In this document: positions 1 to 12,340 of the stretch, in pieces | Layout of the letters: every line of letters starts with the position of its first letter | Numbering within the stretch: position 1 is the first letter of the stretch | NCBI GenBank assembly: GCA_949710005.1 | Contig: OX453276.1 | Location: 23,221,849-23,285,848, forward strand | DNA from: Ricordea florida | Lineage: Eukaryota; Cnidaria; Anthozoa; Corallimorpharia; Ricordeidae | DNA length: 64,000 bases | Reading direction: 5' to 3' | The notes under the pieces: generated by a model | What the model was told of the DNA's origin: nothing | Database searches by the model: none | The model's input: the letters and a program-made list of their open reading frames with translations, nothing else | Made by a program: the position numbers and the translations under genes

Positions 1-2343
1 ATACTGCTGAGATAGTACTCAAGTTCATCAAATCAGTCCTCGTTACACAGATTAGTAATGCACATGCAATTTTCACCATCTTGTAGCAATTAAAATTTAA
101 TTTAAAATCCATTTTTTGTCGTAATGATAGTCATTTATAATACAAGATAGAATACAACGAGATGGTTGCAAGGAAGCTCAGCCTTACAGATTTTTGTCAA
201 AACACCATATAAGAGATTGTATGGGAAGAAGCGCCGTCATCTAGGGTCGTAGGTTATCGATTCATTTTGAATGTTCTATCTATATGTAATAGTAGGGTAT
301 AGATCTTAGGTTCAGATAACGAGTACGATTTTAATTGCAATGGATAGATTTCCATGCGATTTAAGGAAAAAACTTTTAGTTACTACGCATGCGCACTTCG
401 ACCAATTGCCTAAATCCTTTAAAATAAAAGTTAATCTATGATACCTCGGCCTGGAGAATCTTTGCAATTCTGAAACTTTGAAGATTTGTAGTATTACGAC
501 AGGGCAATATCTACGTAAGAAATCAAATTGATAGTAATTCGCAATCTTATTGTATTTTGCCTGTCAAGATATTTGCTTAAGGCAGCTAATTCTATAGCAT
601 TCTGCACAAACAGTACCCAAGTTCATCAAATCAGTCCTTATTACACAGATTAGTGATGCACATGCAATTTTCACCATCTTGCAGCAATTAAAATGTAATT
701 TAAAATCCTTTTTATGTCGTAATGATAGTTATTTATAATACAAGATAGAATACCAAGAGATGGTTGCAAGGAAGCTCAGCCTTACAGATTTTTGTCAAAA
801 CACCATATAAGAGATTGTATGGGCAGAAGGGCCGTCATCTAGGATCGTAGGTTATCGATTTATTTTGATTGTTCTATCTATATGTAATAGTAGGGTATAG
901 ACTCAGGTTAAGATAACAAGTACGATTTTAATTGCAATGATTAGATTTTCATGCGATTTAAGGAAACAACTTTTAGTTCCTACGCATGCGCACTTTGACC
1001 AATTGCCTAAACTCTTTAAAATGAAAGTTATTCTATGATACCTCGGCCTGCCGAATCTTTGCAATTCTGAAACTTTGAAGATTTGTAGTATTACGACAGG
1101 GCAATATCTACGTAAGAAATCAAGTTGATAGTAATTCGCAATCGTATTGTATTTTGGCTGTTAAGATATTTGCTTAAGGCAGCTAATTCTATAGCAAAGT
1201 GCTTAGACAGTACTTAAGTTTATCAAATTAGTCCTCGTTACACAGATTAGAGATACACATACAATTTTCACCATCTTGTAGCAATTAAAATGTAATTTAA
1301 AATCCATTTTATGTCGTAATGATAGTCATTTATAATAGAAGATAGAATACCAAGAGATAGTTGCAATGAAGCTCAGCCTTACAGATTTTTGTCAAAACAC
1401 CATATAAGAGATTGTATGGGCAGAAGGGCCATCATCTTGGATCGTAGGTTATCGATACATTTCGAATGTTCTATCTATATGTAATAGTAGGGTATAGACT
1501 CAGGTTTAGATAACGAGTACGATTTTAATTGCAATGATTAGAATTCCATGCGATTTATGTAAAGAACTTTTAGTTACTACGCATGCGCACTTCGACCAAT
1601 TGCCTAAATCCTTTAAAATAAAAGTTATTCTATGATACCTCGGCCTGCCGAATCTTTGCATATCTAAAAACTTGAGAGATTTGTAGTATTACGACACGGC
1701 AATATCTACGTGAGAAATCAAATTAATAGTAATTCGCAATCGTATTGTATTTTGGCTGTCAAGATATATGCTCAAGGCAGCTAATTCTATAGCATACTGC
1801 TCAGACAGTACTCAAGTTCATCAAATCAAACCTTATTACACAGATTAGTGATGCACATGCAATTTTTACCATCTTGTAGCAATTAAAATGTAATGTAAAA
1901 TCCATTTTATGTGGTAATGATATTAATTTATAATACAAGATAGAATACCAAGAGATGGTTGCAAGGAAGCTCAGCCTTACAGATTTTTGTCAAAACACCA
2001 TATAAGAGATTGTATGGGCAGAAGGGCCGTCATCTAGGATCGTAGGTTATCGTTTCATTTTGAATGTTCTATCCATATGTAATAGTAGGGTATAGACTCA
2101 AATTTAGATAACGAGTACGATTTTAATTGCAATGATTAGATTTCCATGCGATTTAGGGAAAGAACTTTTAGTTACTACGCATGCGCACTTCGACCAATTG
2201 CCCAAATCCTTTAAAATAAAAGTTATTCTATGATACCTCGGCCTGCCGAATCTTTGCAATTCTGAAACTTTGAAGATTTGTAGTATTGCGACAGGGCAAT
2301 ATCTACGTAAGAAATCAAATTGATAGTAATTCGCAATCGTATT

Positions 2344-2934
2344 TTATCTCATAGATACTGAGATTTCCTCACGAAAGAAAGACTGCGTAAAATTGATACG
2401 TAAAATGCATTAGCGAATAGGAAACGCGAGCGATGAAAACTCACTAGTGAAAAAACGTCGTTCGTCCAATCACAAACGCGAACGACGAAAACTCACTAGT
2501 GAACAACATCGCATCGCGATTTCGATTAAATTTGAACCTATAAGCCTCAGTCAGGTTTATTTTTTTAGTTGAAAAATGTTTATAAAAGTTGTGAAGGTGT
2601 AAACTGACGTTTTAATTCTTGTGTTACTTCATTAAATATTTGATTTTGAAAGAGAAACTGATGTTTTAATTATTCTAGTTTTACACGCATACTTTACAGT
2701 TGAATGGGTTCCCTAAACACGCGCGTAAGATTGAAAAAATTTGGCCTTTTAAAAATCCCAGTTTCTATAAAATAAACAAATTACACCATGGAAATGCTTT
2801 GTACGATTTTTTATTCACTAGTTGAGTTGTATCAGAAAACTCACTCGTTCGCTGCGCTCACTCGTTTGTATTCTGATACCACTCAACTCGTGAATAAAAA
2901 TCGTACGCGCGCATTTTCCATGGAGTAATCCCAA
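2344..2934. mobile_element. ~591 bp fold-back insertion inside a satellite monomer
   Basis: The satellite sequence stops after 'caatcgtatt' and resumes at 'gtattttggctg', so about 591 bp of unrelated DNA sits between two GTATT motifs that the uninterrupted monomer also has side by side. The insert has two features: a near-direct repeat containing 'gaaaactcactagtgaa' (around 2436 and 2488), and a large imperfect hairpin at its right end. No coding frame is seen. It looks like a non-autonomous fold-back or MITE-type element, but I could not find terminal inverted repeats spanning the whole insert or a clear extra target duplication, so the class is uncertain. Confidence 0.6.
2786..2923. repeat. 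Imperfect palindrome, ~52 bp arms
   Basis: The left arm begins ccatggaaa and runs to gtatcagaa (2786-2837). The right arm 2871-2923 is its imperfect reverse complement, ending ttttccatgg. The ~33 bp loop contains 'cactcgttcgctgcgctcactcg'. It lies at the right end of the insertion in the satellite. Such a cruciform-prone arm is typical of fold-back elements. Confidence 0.85.
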
Positions 2935-5900
2935 TGTATTTTGGCTGTCAAGATATTTGCCTAAGGAAGCTAATTCTATAGCATACTGCCCAGACAGTAC
3001 TCAAGTTCATAAAATCAGTCCTCATTACACAGATTAGTGATGCACATGCAATTTTCACCATCTTGTAGCAATTAAAATGTAATTTAAAATCCATTTTATG
3101 TGGTAATGATAATCATTTATAATACAAGATAGAATACCAAGAGATGGTTGCAAGGAAGCTCAGCCTTACAGATTTTTGTCAAAACACCATAGAAGAGATT
3201 GTATGGGCAGAAAGGCCGTCATCTAGGATCGTAGGTTATCGATTCATTTTGAATGTTCTATCTATATGTAATAGTAGGGTATAGACTCACGTTTAGATAA
3301 CGAGTACGATTTTAATTGAAATGATTAGATTTCCATGCGATTTAAGGAAAAAACTTTTAGTTACTACGCATGCGCACTTCGACCAATTGCCTAAATCCTT
3401 TAAAATCAAAGTTATTCTATGATACCTCGGCCTGCCGAATCTTTGCAATTATGAAACTTTGAAGATTTGTAGTATTACGACAGGGCAATATCTACGTAAG
3501 AAATCAATTTAATAGTAATTCGCAATCGTATTGTATTTTGGCTGTCAAGATATTTGCTTAGGGCGGCTAATTCTATAGCATACTGCCCAGACAGTACTCA
3601 AGTTCATCAAATCAGTCCTCATTACACAGATTAGTGATGCACATGCAATTTTCACCATCTTGTAGCAATTAAAATGTAATTTAAAATCTATTTTATGTCG
3701 TAATGATAGTCATTTATAATACAAGATAGAATACCAAGAGATGGTTGCAAGGAAGCTCAGCCTTACAGATTTTTGTCAAAGCACCATAGAAGAGATTGTA
3801 TGGGCAGAAGGGCCGTCATCTAGGATCGTAGGATATCGATTTATTTTGAATGTTCTATCTATATGTAATAGTAGTGTATAGACTCAGGTTTAGATAACGA
3901 GTACGATTTTAATTGCAATGATTAGATTTCCACGCGATTTATGGAAAGAACTTCTAGTTAATACGCATGCGCACCTCGACCAATTGCCTAAATCGTTTAA
4001 AATAAAAGTTATTCTATGATACCTCGGCCTGCCGAATCTTTGCAATTCTGAAACTTTGAAGATTTGTAGTATTACGACAGGGTAATATCTACGTAAGAAA
4101 CCAAATTAATAGTAATTCGCAATCGTATTGTACTTTGGCTGTCAAGACATTTGCTTAAGGCAGCTAATTCTATAGCATACTGCTCAGACAGTACTCAAGT
4201 TCATCAAATCAGTCCTCATTACACAGATTAGTGATGCACATGCAATTTTCACCATCTTGTAGCAATTAAAATGTAATTTAAAATCCATTTTATGTCGTAA
4301 TGATAGTCATTTATAAGAGAAGATAGAATACCAAGAGATGGTTGCAAGGAAGCTCAGCCTTACAGATTTTTGTCAAAACACCATATAAGAGATTGTATGG
4401 GCAGAAAGGCCATCATCTAGGATCGTAGGTTATCGATTCATTTTGAATGTTCTATCTATATGTAATAGTAGGGTATAGACTCAGGTTTAGAAAACGAGTA
4501 CGATTTTAATTGGAATGATTAGATTTCCATGCGATTTAAGGAAGGAACTTTTAGTTACTACGCATGCTCACTTCGACCAATTGCCTAAGTACTTTAAAAT
4601 AAAAGTAATTGTGTGATACCTCGGCCTGCTGAATCTTTGCAATTCTGAAACTTTGAAGATTTGTAGTATTACGACAAGGCAATATCTACGTAAGAAATCA
4701 AATTGATAGTAATTCGCAATCGTCTTGTATTTTGGCTGACAAGATATTTGCTTAAGGCAGCTATTTCTAAAGCATTCTGCCCAGACAGTACCCAAGTTCA
4801 TTAAATCAGGACTCATTACACAGATTAGTGATGCACATGCAATTTTCACCATCTTGTAGCAATTAAAATGTAATTTAAAATCTATTTTATGTCGTAATGA
4901 TAGTCATTTATAATAGAAGATAGAATACCAAGAGATGGTTGCAAGGAAGTTTAGCCTTACAGATTTTTGTCAAAACACCATATAAGAGATTGTATGGGCA
5001 GAAAGGCCGTCATCTAGGATCGTAGGATATCGATTTATTTTGAATGTTGTATCTATATGTAATAAGAGGGTATAGACGCAGGTTAAGTTAACAAGTACGA
5101 TTTTAATTGCAATGGTTAGAATTCCATGCGATTTAAGGAAACAAGTTTTAGTTACTACGCTTTCGCACTTCGACCAATTGCCTAAATCCTTTAAAATGAA
5201 AGTTATTCTATGATACCTCGGCCTGCCGAATCTTTGCAATTCTGAAACTTTGAAGATTTGTAGTATTACGACAGGGCAATATCTACGAAGAAATCGTATT
5301 GATAGTAATTCGCAATCCTATTGTATTTTGGCTGTCAAGACATTTGCTTAAGGCAGCTAATTCTATAGCATACTGCTCAGACAGTACTTAAGTTTATCAA
5401 ATCAGTCCTCATTACACAGATTAGAGATGCACATGCAATTTTCACCATCTTGTGGCAATTAAAATGGAATTTAAAATCTATTTTATGTCGTAATGATAGT
5501 CATTTATAAGAGAAGATAGAATACCAAGAGATGGTTGCAAGGAAGCTCAGCCTTACAGATTTTTGTCAAAACACCATATAAGAGATTGTATGGGCAGAAA
5601 GGCCATCATCTAGGATCGTAGGTTATCGATTCATTTTGAATGTTTTATCTATATGTAATAGTAGGGTATAGACTCAGGTTTATATAACGAGTACAATTTT
5701 AATTGCAATGATTAGATTTCCTCGCGATTTAAGGAAAGAACTTTTAGTTACTACGAATGCGCACTTCGACCAATTGCCCAAAACCTTTAAAATAAAAGTT
5801 ATTCTATGATACCTCGGCCTGCCGAATCTTTGCAATTTTAAAACTTTAAAGATTTGTAGTATTAGGGCAGGGCAATATCTACGTAAGAAATCAAATTGAT

Positions 5901-7634
5901 AGTAATTCGCAATGGTATTGTATTTTGGCTGTCAAGATATTTGCTTAAGGCAGCTAATTCTATAGCATACTGCTCAGACAGTACTTAAGTTCATTAAATC
6001 AGTCCTCATTACAAAGATTAGTGATGCACATGCAATTTTCACCATCTTGTAGCAATTAAAATGTAATTTAAAATCCATTTTATGTGGTAATGATAGTCAT
6101 TTATAATACAAGATAGAATACTACGAGATTGTTGCAAGCAAGCTCAGCCTTACAGATTTTTGTCAAAACACCATATAAGAGATTGTATGGGCAGAAGGGC
6201 CGTTATCTAGGATCGTAGGTTATCGATTCATGTTGAATGTTCTATCTATATGAAATAGTAGGGTACAGACTCAGGTTTAGATAAGGAGTAGGATTTTAAT
6301 TGCAATGATTAGATTTCCATGCGATTTAAGGAAAGAACTTTTAGTTACTACGGATGCGCACTTCGACCAATTGCCTAAATCCTCTAAAATCAAAGTTATT
6401 CTATGATCCCTCGGCCTGCCGAATCTTTGCAATTCTGAAACTTTAAAGATTTGTAGTATTACGACAGGGCAATATCTACGTAAGAATTCAAATTTATAGT
6501 AGTTCGCAATCGTCTTGTATTTTGGCTAACAAGATATTTGCTTAAGGCAGCTAATTCTATAGCATACTGCTCAGACAGTACTTAAGTTCATCCAATCAGT
6601 CCTCATTACACAGATTAGTGATGCACATGCAATTTTCACCATCTTGTAGCAATTAAAATGTAATTTAAAATCCATTTTATGTCGTAATGATAGTCATTTA
6701 TAATACAAGATAGAATACCAAGAGATGGTTGCAAGGAAGTTTAGCCTTACAGATTTTTGTCAAAACACCATATAAGAGATTGTATGGGCAGAAAGGCCGT
6801 CATCTAGGATCGTAGGATATCGATTAATTTTGAATGTTCTATCTATATGTAATAGTAGGGTATAGACTCAGGTTAAGATAACAAGTACGATTTTAATTGC
6901 AATGGTTAGATTTCCATGCGATTTAAGGAAACAAGTTTTAGTTACTACGCTTTCGCACTTCGACCAATTGCCTAAATCCTTTAAAATGAAAGTTATTCTA
7001 TGATACCTCGGCCTGCCGAATCTTTGCAATTCTGAAACTTTGAAGATTTGTAGTATTACGACAGGGCAATATCTACGTAAGAAATCAAATTGATAGTATT
7101 TCGCAATCCTATTGTATTTTGGCTGTCAAGACATTTGCTTAAGGCAGCTAATTCTATAGCATACTGCTCAGACAGTACTTAAGTTTATCAAATCAGTCCT
7201 CATTACACAGATTAGAGATGCACATGCAATTTTCACCATCTTGTGGCAATTAAAATGTAATTTAAAATCTATTTTATGTCGTAATGATAGTCATTTATAA
7301 GAGAAGATAGAATACCACGAGATGGTTGCAAGGAAGCTCAGCCTTACATATTTTTGTCAAAACACCATATAAGAGATTGTATGGGCAGAAAGGCCATCAT
7401 CTAGGATCGTAGGTTATCGATTCATTTTGAATGTTCTATCTATATGTAATAGTAGGGTATAGACTCAGGTTTAGATAACGAGTACGATTTTAATTGCAAT
7501 AATTAGATTTCCATGCGATTTAAGGAAAGAACTTTTAGTTACTACGCATGCGCACTTTGACCAATTGCCGAAATCCTTTAAAATTATAGTTATTCTATAA
7601 TACCTCGGGCTGCCGAATCTTTGCAATTTTAAAA

Positions 7635-7878
7635 AGTAGTATATTTGGCGTCATTTCAATACCACTTGAGCTAGAAGCAATTTTTTTAGAAATGAAGCTT
7701 TTGTCTATATTTCCGATTTAAAGTATTGTTTTGTCTTGTTTTGACTTGTTTCCCACCTCCGAAGATTTTCGAAGATGACCCGAAGATGCACCGAAGATGA
7801 TCTGAAGATTTTTCGAGCGTTTTCCGAAAATTAATGAGCTATTTCAATTTAGACAAATATGCATACTATAAATCTTCG
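7635..7878 (+). repeat. Left terminal inverted repeat of the Polinton
   Basis: 244 bp matching the reverse complement of 22056-22299 with about nine substitutions and no gaps by eye (~96%). It contains five GAAGAT hexamers at 7761, 7771, 7782, 7793 and 7804, spaced 10-11 bp, that is, one helical turn. This phased cluster is the best candidate for a protein-binding or replication-initiation site. Confidence 0.96.
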
Positions 7879-7953
7879 TGAAAACGTTGGTGCAACGCGA
7901 ATCCTTGCGCGCCTACTGTTTCTTGTTGCTTTAAGTGAAAATTTGGTAAAACG

Positions 7954-8160
7954 ATGTCTTATGAGGATAATTGGGATGAGGTGGAGATAGAGGAGTTAGA
8001 AGATGTTATGGAGCAATTGGAGTTAGAGATGGAAGTTTTAGAACGTCAGATTGCTCGTTTACCTCCGTTAATTCAAGATCTTATCGAAGAGGAGGATTGC
8101 GCCCCCGTTCCTATTTGGGGTGGCTATATCGACCAACGGTTGATTTGTTCAAGTTCTTAG
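7954..8160 (+). CDS. Small acidic coiled-coil protein (unrecognised)
   Basis: 68 residues starting at ATG 7954, 75 bp inside the left TIR. The first half is very acidic and heptad-like (EVEIEELEDVMEQLELEMEV), predicted to form a coiled coil. The C-terminal part is short, with no motif I recognise. It is the first frame of the element and lies upstream of and parallel to the polymerase. I know no function for it. It could be an early regulatory or adaptor protein, or a chance frame. The strong composition bias and good start context argue mildly that it is real. Confidence 0.5.
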   Translation: MSYEDNWDEVEIEELEDVMEQLELEMEVLERQIARLPPLIQDLIEEEDCAPVPIWGGYIDQRLICSSS

Positions 8161-8184
8161 ACTTTAAGAGCGCATTTTTTGCGG

Positions 8185-8197
8185 TATATATATATAG
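8185..8197 (+). promoter_or_regulatory. TATA-like box upstream of polymerase gene
   Basis: TATATATATATAG, about 136 bp before the likely polymerase start at 8333. It is the only extended TA run between the small acidic frame and the polymerase. Confidence 0.45.
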
Positions 8198-8332
8198 AAC
8201 ACGTTGACAAAATTGGGAGCGTTTATTTTAGATGGTATGAAGGGGAAGGGTTAAACCGTAGTGGGAGTATAATAGACGCAACGCAAAAGTATTTCCATTT
8301 AGAAAATGGTGCATCAAAGGTATCTTCAAAAT

Positions 8333-11300
8333 ATGCCCACCGTCAAAGAGTTACGCTCTTTAGCAAGAAGTTATGGATTATCTGTAGGTTCTAAGATGCT
8401 AAAAGCTGACCTCCTACGAGCTATCGGGGAGGCTCGCGCTGCGGAGTGGAGGAAACGACTCCGGCGAGCGCTACAGACGGGGAGATACCCTGCTATTACC
8501 AGAGGGGATATAAAGAATCCTCATAAGAAGTGGCAGCGGGCTCGTGAACTCCGTCAACTTGCGAGAGAGGTTGACGCTGCGCTTCTCACGGAGGGTGTCC
8601 GAAAGAAAACTACTCCAACGATGAGGGCAGAAGTTCGTAGAAAAATTGAAAACCGTCGAGCCCCCTTAGAGCGATCTTTGGTTCGAGAAGGGGCGCGTAT
8701 ACTCGAAGAGTTGGATGGAGAGATAGAGGGAGAGGAAGCTGGTCGCCGCTTCTGGAAGTGGTCTTTCTTCCGAGGCGTGGACGGTCCTCTTGTGGATCGG
8801 ATTATGGATAAGCTCCACGAGAGGGTCACCACCAGCTGCTATCTCCGATATAGTTACACCTATCGACTAAGGAATATCGAAACGGGAAAAACTATGTTGT
8901 TTCACAAAATCGTAAAAGGTAGTCCTTGGATTCAGCGCCTAGAGCCGCAAGCTAGAGACTGGGTGCAGGCGGAAGACGAGAAGCGCTTGATTGGTGACCA
9001 AATTGAGCGACCTAACACCAAGTGGGTCTTCATCCGGTTTATCTCTGTGACAGTAAAAGCTGTAATAGATAGGTAGGTGCCTTTGTTGGGGACAGGACCA
9101 CTACCAGATTGGCTCCGAAGAAAGCGTGGGTTGAACTCCTTGGACACATATGGAGATAACCTCTGCCTCTTTCGGTGTATAGCGGTCCATCGTGGCGCGC
9201 GCGTGGATCGTTGTACCAGCCAAGCTCGAGTTCTTGCGAGAGAGATGTACCACTCGCACGAGGCTTGCCCAGGGGTTTCTCAGGACGAGCTGCGGAAAGT
9301 AGAGCAGCACTTTCGGCTAGGGATCCGGGTATACGAACCGACAGAGTCTGGAGATTGGCTGTATCGGAGGCAACCAGCACACTATGAAAAAGTAGGTACT
9401 CCACCGATGACGATCGGCGTCTACGAGAGGCACGCGTTTCTCATTCGCGACATACAGAAACTAGCGCATGTATACGTGTGTGGGGAGTGCAACGCGCGGT
9501 TTACAAAGATCAGCGATCTTTATCGCCACGCCGATCGTTGCACCCAAGGTGAGACAAAAGTTGTCTGCAAAAGAGAGAAAGTGGAAGCTCCGCTGTCTGC
9601 CTTTGAGAAGGCCTTCTACCCACAAAAACGGGATAGCGTCCAAGCCGTACAATGGCTCGAGTATGAAGCCCGCACCAGAGGGATTCATATCCATCACCAG
9701 CTATGTGGACATGGAGGCGAGCGAGTGATAGAAGGTTTCGCCGTAGACGGTTATGATCCCATTTCAAAGACCGTCTTCCAATTCAACGGGTGCCTATGGC
9801 ATGGGTGCAAACGCTGTTTCCCATCGCCGAAGCAACGCCAGGAGAAACTTCGGAATCTTTCCAAGAAAAATGGCAGCCCTGTTACACGCGAGATAGCATA
9901 CCAACAGACGCTCGAGCGAGAAGCCAAAATCCGAGCTGCTGGGTTTCGCCTTGTGGTTCGGTGGCAGCACGAGGAGCCTAAACCTTGGAGAAAAGATCGC
10001 ATCCTCGAACAAAAAACCGAGACCTACCCCCACGCGATCGTGTATGACTTCGAGAGTTACCTCGACAAGTCCAGTGCGAAAAAACCGACCGCCGATTTGA
10101 CTATAGAGGGAGCCCACGTTCCTATCTCCGTCTCCATATCAGACACCCTGGATCCGACTCCCGAACACCTATGCGTACGAGAGTCTAAGTTGTTGGTCGA
10201 AGAATTTGTTCGAGCGCTAGAACGACGGGCCGTTCGGATACGCGAACATGTTCGCGCGAGGTTCCTGCCCGACACCATCGAGCTCTTACCAAAAAAGTAT
10301 CGGGAAGCGATCGAAGATTGGTGCGACCAAGTCTCTGTGCTTGGATTCAATTCGGGGAAGTACGATTTGAATTTGATCCGGAACCACTTCGTCCCAGAAA
10401 TCTGCAAGACGACCGACCAGTCCATCAAAGTGGGGTGTAAGGAAAACCAGGTTATGTATATCACAACTCCGGGCTTCAAATTTCTGGACGTTTTGAACTA
10501 CATCGGTCCTGGAAAAACCTACGATGCTTGGGTCAAAGCCTACGGTTGCACTCTCACGAAGTCTTGGTTTCCGTACGAATGGTTCGACTCGCACGACAAG
10601 CTCGACTTCCCTGGCCTACCGGACTACCCACAGTGGTTTTCGAAACTGAAAGGCAAATATCTTCTTTCCCTTTCGGAATATCGAGACTGCAAGCGGGTAT
10701 TCCGGGAAAAGGGGATGCAGACCTTTGCGGACTGGCTCCGCTACTACAACAATCTCGACGTGGGCCCCTTCGTCGAAGCACTGGCCAAAATGCGCGACTT
10801 CTACATCGCGTATGGAATCGACATCTTCAAAGATGCGGTTAGTCTACCTGGAGTGTCGATGAGGTTCGTCTTGCGAGGCACACTTGGCAGCCCCAACCCG
10901 CCCGAGCTGTATGCCCCCAACAAAGAAGCGTACGACATGCTCAAAGCAGCGGTTGTCGGAGGGCCTTCGATTGTATTTACCCGCTACCACGAGGTGGGGG
11001 TCTCGCGGATCAGGTCGCACCAATACGACCAGACCCACCAATGTCAACGCATCCTCGGCTACGACGCGAACGCGCTCTACCTCTCTACCATGGCAGCCCC
11101 TATGCCCTGTGGGTAGGGAACGGTGATCCACTACCGTAGTCCGGACGAGCCAACCAGGGCTGTCGATGGGTTTGTGGAGGCTCTACGAGAAGGAAGGTGG
11201 TTCGGGTTCGCCGAGGTTGACATCGAGGTCCCCGAACACCTCTGGCCAAAGTTCGAAGAAATGCCCCCGCTCTTCTACAACAAGGAGATCCCCATCGAAG

Positions 11301-12340
11301 CGGTTCCCCAAGAGATGCTGGACTACCTCGAGCGAATGGGACGAACCCGATCAACAGATCCGAAGCTTGTAGGAGCGCTTTCCGCAAAGAAGATTCTGTT
11401 GTACGCCCCTCTGCTCCGCTGGTACCTCGCCCACGGTTTAGTTGTCACCGCGGTGTACCGGACGATCAACTACAAACCGCAAAAGATCTTCGGCTGGTTC
11501 GTCGACCAGGTTACAGAAGCTCGACGAGAAGGGGATACCAACAAGGACAAAGCACTGTTCGCTGACCTGTTTAAACTGCTGGGTAATAGTTGCTACGGCA
11601 AGTTTATCGAAGCGCTGGAGCGCCAGACATTGGTCTCCTACACAGCCGACGAAGCGGTGGTCGATCGTGCTCTCCGCTCTTCCTGGTTCGAGGACCTCGA
11701 CGAAATAGGTTCCGCCTACGAGATCCACAGGAGAAAGCAGAAGATCGAGATCACCCGCCCGTTCCAAATCGGAATCACAGTCTATCAGCTAGCCAAACTA
11801 CGGATGCTCGAATTCTACTACGACTTCCTAGACCATTTCGTAGACCGAAGATCCTTCGAGCTCCTACAGATGGATACCGACAGCCTGTACATGGGCATCG
11901 CCGGGAAAAACCTGGACGACGTTGTCCGCCCCGAGCTCCGCGAAGAGTTCGAGGGTTGCAAAAAGAAATGGCTAGCTTGGGACAAGTGAAGTGGCCGGAC
12001 TCCGGGCCTGTTCAAACTCGAGTTCGAGGGAACCCGGGCCATCGCTCTATGCAGCAAGGCGTACTACGTCGACAGCGAGCCAGCGGCGTCAGGGACAGAA
12101 AAAAGCAAAACCTCGGCGAAGGGGATGTCCAAGAAAGACAACGACTTGACCTGGAGGCGCTACAAAACAACCCTGGATGGAGCGCTCGACCGGGCAGAAA
12201 ACCGGGGATTCCGAATGGACCACGGAAAGATGACAACGTACCACCAGGATAAACTCGGGCTTTTCGCCTACTACGACAAGAGACGAGTTCTACCCGACGG
12301 GATTCACACCGAACCCCTTGAGTACACTTTCAGGGGGTAA
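8333..12340 (+). pseudogene. Protein-primed family B DNA polymerase with three in-frame stops
   Basis: Replicative polymerase of the element. One frame runs about 1335 codons from ATG 8333 (an in-frame ATG at 8306 is an alternative). Order: N-terminal SAP-like helix pair (VKELRSLARSYGL), DNLCLFRCIAVHRG segment near 9155-9196, C2H2-type finger (C..C and H...C, ~9480-9541), restriction-endonuclease-like motif with QFNGCLWHGC (~9780), ExoI YDFESY (~10045), ExoII GFNSGKYDLNLIR (~10343), ExoIII YYNNLDV (~10742), palm motif A YDANALY (~11060), motif B KLLGNSCYGK (~11572) and motif C QMDTDSLYMG (~11869). The frame is cut by TAG 9074-9076, TAG 11114-11116 and TGA 11987-11989. Sequence on both sides of each stop stays in the same frame and remains polymerase-like, and no indel is seen. 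Convergent overlap of 51 bp with integrase. As read, the product is inactive unless the stops are bypassed. Confidence 0.93.

Larger units (their letters stand above)
1..7634. repeat. ~597 bp satellite array, left part
   Basis: Direct tandem copies of an AT-rich monomer of about 597 bp. The landmark 'gtaatgatag' recurs at about 121, 719, 1316 and 1914, and then every ~597 bp after the insertion at 2344-2934. The window starts inside the array, so its true left edge is not seen. Monomers are highly similar, with scattered point changes. Some variants recur at three-monomer spacing: the 'cgctttcgcac' variant is near 5158 and again near 6948, about 1790 bp apart. That indicates local block duplication. 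Short minus-strand reading frames in the monomers are not conserved as proteins and I do not call them genes. The array resumes at 22300 in the same orientation after the Polinton. Confidence 0.97.

Noticed and set aside
4568-5239. Minus-strand reading frames of 89-94 codons in the satellite, with similar ones near 25126, 31080 and 33469
   Set aside because: They are pieces of the monomer, broken at different points in different copies, with no start context or conservation of length. They reflect similar DNA, not a protein.
8179-8394. 71-codon plus-strand frame before the polymerase
   Set aside because: It begins inside the TATA-like tract and overlaps the polymerase start in another frame; no protein features.
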